The notes beneath the pieces are model-generated. The model saw nothing but the letters and a program-made list of their open reading frames with translations, was not told the origin of the DNA and made no database searches. From positions 28,961-92,960 of the forward strand of contig BFEA01000227.1 of assembly GCA_003427395.1 (NCBI GenBank): a stretch of DNA of 64,000 nucleotides, written 5' to 3'. Below, piece after piece: positions 59,101 through 64,000 of this stretch. The DNA is from Chara braunii. Its lineage: Eukaryota; Streptophyta; Charophyceae; Charales; Characeae. The position numbers and the translations under genes are program-made. Every line of letters begins with the position of its first letter. Position 1 is the stretch's first letter.

Positions 59101-60393
59101 TGTGATTCCAACGGCCGAACTTTCTCAGCAGGGGCGGAGCCGGGTGCGTTCGGGAGAGCATGGGTACGCAGGGGAGTGGCCCGCATAGCGGACCTCTGGT
59201 CAGCACCCAAGGGATCCAGGCTGTTTCGGGCGGAGTTTCTTCCCCAGCTGCAGGGTTTGAGGAAAGTAGAGGAAAACCGGGTATCGGTTCTTCGGGCTAT
59301 TCCGACGGATTGGAAGTTTTTACTGGGCCCTGAGGGGCTGGACCCTGTGGGCACGTGGTACAGCCCAGTAGGGCCCGAACAATTGGTGTGGAAGGTGGTG
59401 GAAGTAACTCAATCGGGCTTCAGAAAGGTTAAGGTGTGCGGGGAGAGCACACTAGTCAACCACCTACAACTGTTGAGAGAAGACTTGATCACAGTCTGGG
59501 AAAACCCCCCTCAAGCGAGAGTGATTGAGAGTAAGGACGCAGAAGGCACTGTTAAGACTATTCAGTGGGTGGGGAAAGTTCCACTGAGTGATTTATCGGT
59601 TGATCCGGAAGCATGGGTTTGGCAGATCCACGGCCCTTCTCTCCCGCATTATCAAGTAGTAACCCTATCCAACATCTCAGCAGGTTTATCCTACAAGCTT
59701 GAGGACAACTGCAAGCGGACTCCTGCCGCTGTAGCTATGTCCAGATGGAAAGCGGTTCGGCCGGGAGACGGACTCAAAACAGAGGAAGACTTCACGAAAC
59801 TGTGGGAGATCCTCCAGGAGATACCCAATCTGAAGCATGCGTCTATTCTATGGATGCTGTCCCTGTTGGTAACTCCCTCAGCGGTTTGGCTAGACGGGAG
59901 GGGAGTGATAGTCAACCTGGGTTGTACTAGATGCACCTGGCCGTTTGAGTCCACCATTCACCTGTGGTGGGACTGCCCGGCTTCTCGGCGTATCTGGAGG
60001 TGGTGGGCCCACCACTGGGAGCGAATGAGAGGCAAGTACGTAACCTGGGATGAAGATTGGATTTTGCTGGGAATTACCCCGGTGGGCCACACCGGTAAAA
60101 GGGGCTGGCCGGACATAGCCCATGTGGCAAGAGAGGTTATTTGCACCGTAATTTGGGCGGATAGGAACATGTCTCGCTTCAGTCGCAGACCCTTCTCAGA
60201 TAACGAGGTGAAGGAAGCAATCAAAAGGACTCTAAGACAGACGATATTGGTGGACTGGAAGAGGAAATCGAAGAAGGGCAGGGGTTCTAGAAGTGACATC
60301 TGGTGGTTCCTCAAGACCAGGGCGTTGGGGAACAGTCTAGCAGGTATTCATAGTTCGAAGGGTTTGGTGTTTACCAAGTGGTTGTTAGAGTAG
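56156..60393 (+). pseudogene. LINE ORF2 (AP endonuclease, reverse transcriptase, zf-RVT), degraded
   Basis: Endonuclease: WNVRGMG at 56,180, RETKLNEGK, and the GDxN motif at 56,582-56,593, whose middle codon is now TGA. Then LDYFLA and SNHKPVLLEL (about 56,780-56,880). Reverse transcriptase (57,500-58,430): KCPGIDG, the LFKKGD-like LMFKKGDKANVKNYRPIS, QGRSI, LDLEKAYDRV (57,971-58,000), then after a one-base frame change near 58,140 RQGCPLAPLLF, and the active-site LADD (58,276-58,287). Thumb and connector follow. The C-terminal zf-RVT (CTRC then HLWWDC, about 59,920-59,985) and basic tail end at 60,393. Stops at 56,588, 56,987, 58,432, 58,675 and 58,912 and several indels inactivate it. Confidence 0.85.
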
Positions 60394-60655
60394 TGAGGTC
60401 TCCCTCCTGCACAGGTCCCAGAAATCAGGACACTCGGTTGAGTAGTCGGCAAGGTAGCCGAGTTAGGAGAGTGTTGCGGGAGGAATGGAGTTGCTCCTCA
60501 AGGTCGTTGTAGGCCTTGACCGCCATTGCAGGCGAGGTTAGTAGGGAGGGATCTAGTGAGGGCTTAGTGTAGGGAAGGAATAGCCTCCCCACAGGGCGTA
60601 GGTAGCTAGGAGATACTATGTTGGAGATACCCAATATTGATTGATCAGAAACATA

Positions 60656-62061
60656 GGGTTTCGCTCGACTACTAACACTGAATTCGTAAAAACCTAACAA
60701 AACCACAAAACCTAACATTTTTTATAAAATGAAAAAATAAAATTTAAACTCTTATATTTGACACATTAAAGAGAGTGTTTTTATTGTTTCTCGAGAAAGG
60801 AGGCAAAAAAATTGGCAAAAAGTCTCGTGATTCTCAAAATGTGCAAGAAAACCTTTTCTAATAAAAAAACATTTTATAGGACTATAAGTCGTTTTCAGTA
60901 AATTGATAAAAAGAATAGCTTAAACAATCAATCTCTAAGGATTGCAAGGCGAACTTGAAAGACGTTAAAAAAAACAGTTTCAGTGAATACTCATTTAGAG
61001 AACTATAAGTCGTTTTCAGTAGTTTGGTAAAAACTAAGTTCTGTAAAAACTAATTTATAAAACTATAAATTAATATAATCCATTTTAAAGTTTGCTGTAA
61101 AATCCTTGTCAAAAAATATATGTTATGTAAAACAAGAATTCAAACAACTTTTGCCTCGGGGGATATCTTCAAATTCTTATCCAACCACGATTTAAAATTA
61201 AAAAATAAAAAAATATTTTAATAAAAAAAATAAAAAAAAAACAACAACAATATATCGTCCATGTATGAGAGAACATATTCAAGAGAATGTATTCGTGAAT
61301 AGGAGAATATATGTGCGTGTTTGGGAAAACCTGGAATAGGTTCATCGTGCTACATACCTTATAGAACTATTAATTTGATTTTTTTAAATAAACAAAAAAT
61401 TGAGATATTTCGATTATTGAACAAACGGTGCTTTGCAAGGTAGTGATTTTTTGTAAAAAGAGTTTCTTCTCTCTTCACCACTTCGAGTGGTTTTAAAAAA
61501 GTACCTTTCTATTTATTTTTTGTGGTTAATTTACTTCACATAGAATGTTGTTCATGTAGGAGGCCTGAAAAATGTATTATTTGAATCTTTAAAAAATTTC
61601 GTGCAAACCTAACAATTTTTTTTGTTAGGTTTTCATGAATCCTATGTTTCCTGTCCACTGTACAAAAACGGACAGTCGTGCTTCGCTCCACTTACTGTTC
61701 ACTGTACATGTGCAAAATGGCTTGGACAATTTTTAGAAACCCGTCGAAAATCTGCTATCCGTGAATGTACAGCTCCGCGCCTGCAAAATTCGTTACTCGG
61801 AAAGTCCTTCGAGGGACTCACCGTGAGGACCCGAACTTGGACAGTGCACCTAGAGTCCGGGCGGACAAAATCCGTTGGACGCACTGTCTTGTAGTTCTAT
61901 CACTGCTTCTGGTAGTGAACTCACGAATTTGCGAGGTGGACAGCGAACAGTAAGTGGAGCGATGTCGCATTTTCCACTGTCCGCTGTACAATATTTCGCT
62001 CTGACTACTGTCCTCCAACTGTCTGAAAAATTGAATAGTGGACAGTAGTGGAGCGAGACCC
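60656..62061. mobile_element. DNA transposon (1,406 bp) inside the LINE 3' UTR, ATA target duplication
   Basis: The left end (GGGTTTCGCTCGACTAC) and the reverse complement of the right end (GGGTCTCGCTCCACTAC) agree at 15 of 17 positions. ATA flanks both (60,653-60,655; 62,062-62,064). The interior (60,700-61,620) is very A/T-rich with no recognisable gene. An internal inverted repeat (AAAAACCTAACA at about 60,692; TGTTAGGTTTTC at about 61,624) suggests a further AT-rich element nested inside. Confidence 0.75.
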
Positions 62062-62215
62062 ATAAGCTTAAGTTGAATTTTGGAATGTTTTTTTTTTTGT
62101 GAGCAGTCCTGAGGACTGAAAGCTAAGCTGGCTGATGCTATCAGATACCCCCGGGTTGAATTGTGAGGTCCCCGTGCTCAAGTTTCACGTTTATGAACCA
62201 TGGACTTACAAGGTT

Positions 62216-62239
62216 AAAAAAAAAAAAAAAAAAAAAAAA
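62216..62239 (+). other. Poly(A) tail of the long LINE
   Basis: A run of 24 A ends directly at the downstream copy of the target duplication, marking the 3' end of the retrotransposed RNA. Confidence 0.85.
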
Positions 62240-62481
62240 GCAAGATGGAAAAAGACGAACGCGCCTGAGGGTACGACAAACATTAGTCCATCCCGACCTT
62301 ACCCCGACTCACCAAATTTCGAAGGGAAGTCGACGGCGCAGCCGTGGAGCGTCGAAAGCATCGGAGTAGCAGGCTGGGGATTGAACAACTTTCCCCAGGA
62401 GGTGTCTAGAAGCACTCTCTGACAGCTTGCGGATTTTCTTCCCGTCTCCGACTTCGACAGCCTGTGTGGCGAAGAGAAACT

Positions 62482-62919
62482 GGGTCTGGCTCCACTACTC
62501 TCGACTCACGAAAAGTTTCGTGTTTCGTGAGTCCTTCAAGAGCTGTCAGACGTGCAAAACTCTCGAAAAAAAAGTCTTGGCTCCACTTACTCTAGAAGGG
62601 TTTGCTCGAGATGCAGTGGCGGAATGAGACGAGCTCTCTGACTGCACTAAAAGACAGCGCCACCCTGTTCTGATGGTCGGGACACGAGCCGCACTCACGA
62701 AAAAAAATGGTCGGTGTGGGGGTACGAGGGAGGACACTGGAAAAGCATGTCGTCGCAGGCTGGGCACTCTAGACACTTCGAGAGTGCCCTTCAAGAGTGC
62801 CCTTCGAGAGTGCTTTCTGACAGCTCTCGAAGGGCGTTTTCGAGAGCACCTATCTAGAGTGAGTGGAGCGAGGCCTTGCTCTCGAAATTTCGAGAATATA
62901 GAGTAGTGGAGCCAGACCC
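62482..62919. mobile_element. Short non-autonomous DNA transposon (438 bp), ACT target duplication
   Basis: 20-bp inverted ends (GGGTCTGGCTCCACTACTCT; 62,482-62,501 and 62,900-62,919) are flanked by ACT (62,479-62,481; 62,920-62,922). The interior is rich in CTCTCGAAA and TTTCGAGAG words. The ends resemble those of the element at 60,656, but the target triplet is not TTA or TAA. Confidence 0.8.
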
Positions 62920-62953
62920 ACTGTCTAAAATAGCAGTGTGGTGCGGCCAGGCC

Positions 62954-63530
62954 CGAATTTTCTTCCCGAATTTTCTCCCCTATATATACGCTGCTACTGT
63001 GCCAGACTGGCGCCCGAATTTTCTTCCCGAATTTTCTACCCTATATAGGGCCTCGCCACACCACTCTTGAAACCCGGTTTTCGAGAGATGGAGCCGTCGC
63101 CACACAGCCACTTGAGAGTTGTGGCCCGAAAACTCTTTCGAGAGTTGTCAGACCTTGTTTCGAGAGTCGACTCTCGAAACTCCTAAGCGCCCAGCCTGCA
63201 GCTCGTGCGTTTTCAAGCGTCCTCGGCCGAACCCTTGAGGGACTCTCGATTTTCGAGAGCTGTCTGGCCGAACCCTTGAGGGACTCTCGATTTTCGAGAG
63301 CTGTCTGGCCGTTATCCTGACTCCATTTGGAAAAGACAAAGCTGTACGACTGTCGTTTTTCATCTTTTGCCCAACACCATCCCCCTTTCGAGAGTGCTGT
63401 GTGGCGAAGGCGCCTCGACTCTCGAAAACCCCACTCTCGAAAAAGTCTGATTACTCTCGAAAAATTTTCGCTTTTCGAGAGTGGTGTGGCGAGGCCCATA
63501 TACGCTGGCACTGTGCCAGACTGGCGCTGC
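62954..63530. repeat. Two-unit tandem repeat, about 61 bp, second unit interrupted
   Basis: The unit runs from GAATTTTCTTCCCGAATTTT through CCTATATATACGCTG to GTGCCAGACTGGCGC. The first unit (62,954-63,013) is intact. The second (63,014-63,047 plus 63,498-63,530) is split by the 450-bp transposon, giving a local empty-site comparison. Confidence 0.85.
63048..63497. mobile_element. Short non-autonomous DNA transposon (450 bp), ATA target duplication with empty site
   Basis: The ends match over 23 bp with one difference (left begins GGGCCTCGCCACACCACTCT). ATA flanks both (63,045-63,047; 63,498-63,500). The intact upstream tandem unit reads CCTATATATACGCTG, exactly what remains after removing the element and one ATA. 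The interior holds many CTCTCGAAA and TTTTCGAGAG words and a direct repeat (phrase CCGAACCCTTGAGGGACTCT at about 63,229 and 63,269). Confidence 0.9.
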
Positions 63531-63729
63531 TGCGCTCTTGTCTCACATACAAATGTGGCAGCTTGTTGCGTGCTCTGCTTGTGGAGTCATCGAGTGACAC
63601 TTGTGCGCTGTGTTGCTATTGGGTACTTCACTTGTGAAGTGCGTTCGGTATATAACTTCAAACAGTATTTATGTGTACATATACGCGTTTGGATATAGAT
63701 ACAGGATAGCTTAATTATAAGTGACTGCA

Positions 63730-63736
63730 TATAAAA
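63730..63736 (+). promoter_or_regulatory. TATA-like element upstream of the U6-like sequence
   Basis: TATAAAA lies about 10-16 bases before the probable 5' end, closer than the roughly 25-base spacing usual for plant U6 genes. No upstream sequence element could be confirmed. It may be chance. Confidence 0.25.
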
Positions 63737-63745
63737 GTTTCGAGG

Positions 63746-63850
63746 GTGTCCTTCGGGACATCCGTTAAAATTGGAACGATACAGAGAAGGGTAAATTAGC
63801 AAATGGCCCCTGCGCAAGCATGACACGCATAAATTTCGAGGGCATGCCCA
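63746..63850 (+). ncRNA. U6 spliceosomal snRNA-like sequence (variant or pseudogene)
   Basis: A 5' hairpin GTGTCC-TTCG-GGACAT (perfect 6-bp stem) is followed by AAAATTGGAACGATACAGAG with the ACAGAGA box at 63,781-63,787. Then come an AGC triad (TTAGC), ATGGCCCCTGCGCAAG and ATGACACGCATAAAT, all in U6 order. Two small insertions, about four to five bases after the ACAGAGA box and two bases after AGC, would disturb pairing with U4 and the catalytic core. The 3' end lacks the usual tail and T-run terminator. Origin from U6 is very likely; function is doubtful. Confidence 0.8.
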
Positions 63851-63946
63851 GTACCGCACACCCTACCTATGTCCGTAGATTGCCTTGTCCGCCGACGAGA
63901 GCACACAGGTGCGTTCTTATCACACTCGGATATCCGCGCGGTTCCT

Positions 63947-63955
63947 TCACACACA

Positions 63956-64000
<45 letters not shown>
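63947..64000. repeat. CA microsatellite at the window end
   Basis: A nearly pure CA run continues to the last base, interrupted by one CATA. Confidence 0.9.

Larger units (their letters stand above)
53132..62239 (+). mobile_element. Near-full-length LINE (non-LTR retrotransposon) with target duplication and poly(A)
   Basis: Target duplication GCAAGATGGAAA flanks it (53,120-53,131; 62,240-62,251), and a 24-base A run ends it (62,216-62,239). Layout: 5' UTR (53,132-53,508), ORF1 (53,509-56,163), ORF2 (56,156-60,393), 3' UTR interrupted by a 1.4-kb DNA transposon (60,656-62,061). Without that insert it is about 7.7 kb. The 3' UTR end shares GGGTTGAATTGTGAGGTCCC with the truncated LINE at 6.8-8.1 kb. 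Both ORFs carry several stops and indels, so it is no longer mobile. Confidence 0.85.
52993..62953. mobile_element. Older short inverted-repeat element split by later insertions (candidate)
   Basis: The left end, GGGCCTCACCGCACCACAGT, begins at 52,993. The right end at 62,953 reads, in reverse complement, GGGCCTGGCCGCACCACACT, so 17 of 20 positions match. Between them lie the LINE (53,132-62,239 plus duplicated target) and the 438-bp element (62,482-62,919). Removing both leaves about 400 bp, a size like its relatives. The flanking triplets differ (TTA and GAA), so the call rests on the ends alone. Confidence 0.45.

Overview
The window looks like repeat-dominated nuclear DNA of a plant-lineage eukaryote, most likely a charophyte green alga such as Chara. 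The supporting evidence is a plant-type LINE (ORF1 with a zinc knuckle; ORF2 with endonuclease, reverse transcriptase and a C-terminal zf-RVT domain), a U6 snRNA-like sequence, long CA tracts, an assembly gap, and a long ORF ending in a Ulp1-type protease that, from memory, resembles proteins abundant in Chara predictions. No search was run. I see no intact host gene. Nearly all coding signal belongs to mobile elements, and almost all of it is decayed.

The main structure is a nested pair of very large elements. A candidate 27.2-kb inserted unit (17,523-44,738) has 28-bp inverted ends (25/28 identical by eye) and a flanking 4-bp direct repeat, GTTT. An uninterrupted version of the target reads through at about 45,764-45,784. 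Inside it, left to right, are a subterminal repeat array, a minus-strand Ulp1-protease pseudogene (19.1-26.2 kb), a 138-bp satellite with an N gap, a minus-strand member of an unnamed family I call DPWM (29.3-30.4 kb), a non-coding block B (30.5-39.6 kb), a DUF7869-like recombinase-type pseudogene (40.7-42.2 kb), a plus-strand DPWM ORF (42.4-43.4 kb) and a second subterminal array. The DNA on either side is a second, collinear copy of the same kind of element: a DPWM fragment at 0-0.5 kb, block A at 9.1-17.5 kb, and, after the insertion, recombinase and DPWM copies at 46.7-50.8 kb and another array at 51.1-51.7 kb. The unit therefore seems to have inserted into its own relative.

Both copies are studded with a 22-nt imperfect palindrome, AAGTTCG-N8-CGAACTT with core CCGGGATC. 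I count roughly 65-70 copies by eye, plus AT-shifted relatives in the subterminal arrays. It has no stop codon in any of six frames and also lies inside the degraded Ulp1-associated reading frame.

The left part (0.5-9.1 kb) holds a 50-60-bp minisatellite, CA and TTC/CTA microsatellites, a 5'-truncated LINE tail with poly(A) and probable target duplication, and a tRNA-like pol III sequence. The right part (52.6-63.5 kb) is a nest of transposons: a LINE of about 7.7 kb with a 12-bp target duplication sits in an older short inverted-repeat element, and at least four related short elements with 3-bp target duplications lie in or around it. One of these also has a recognisable empty site. The window ends with a U6-like sequence and a CA microsatellite.
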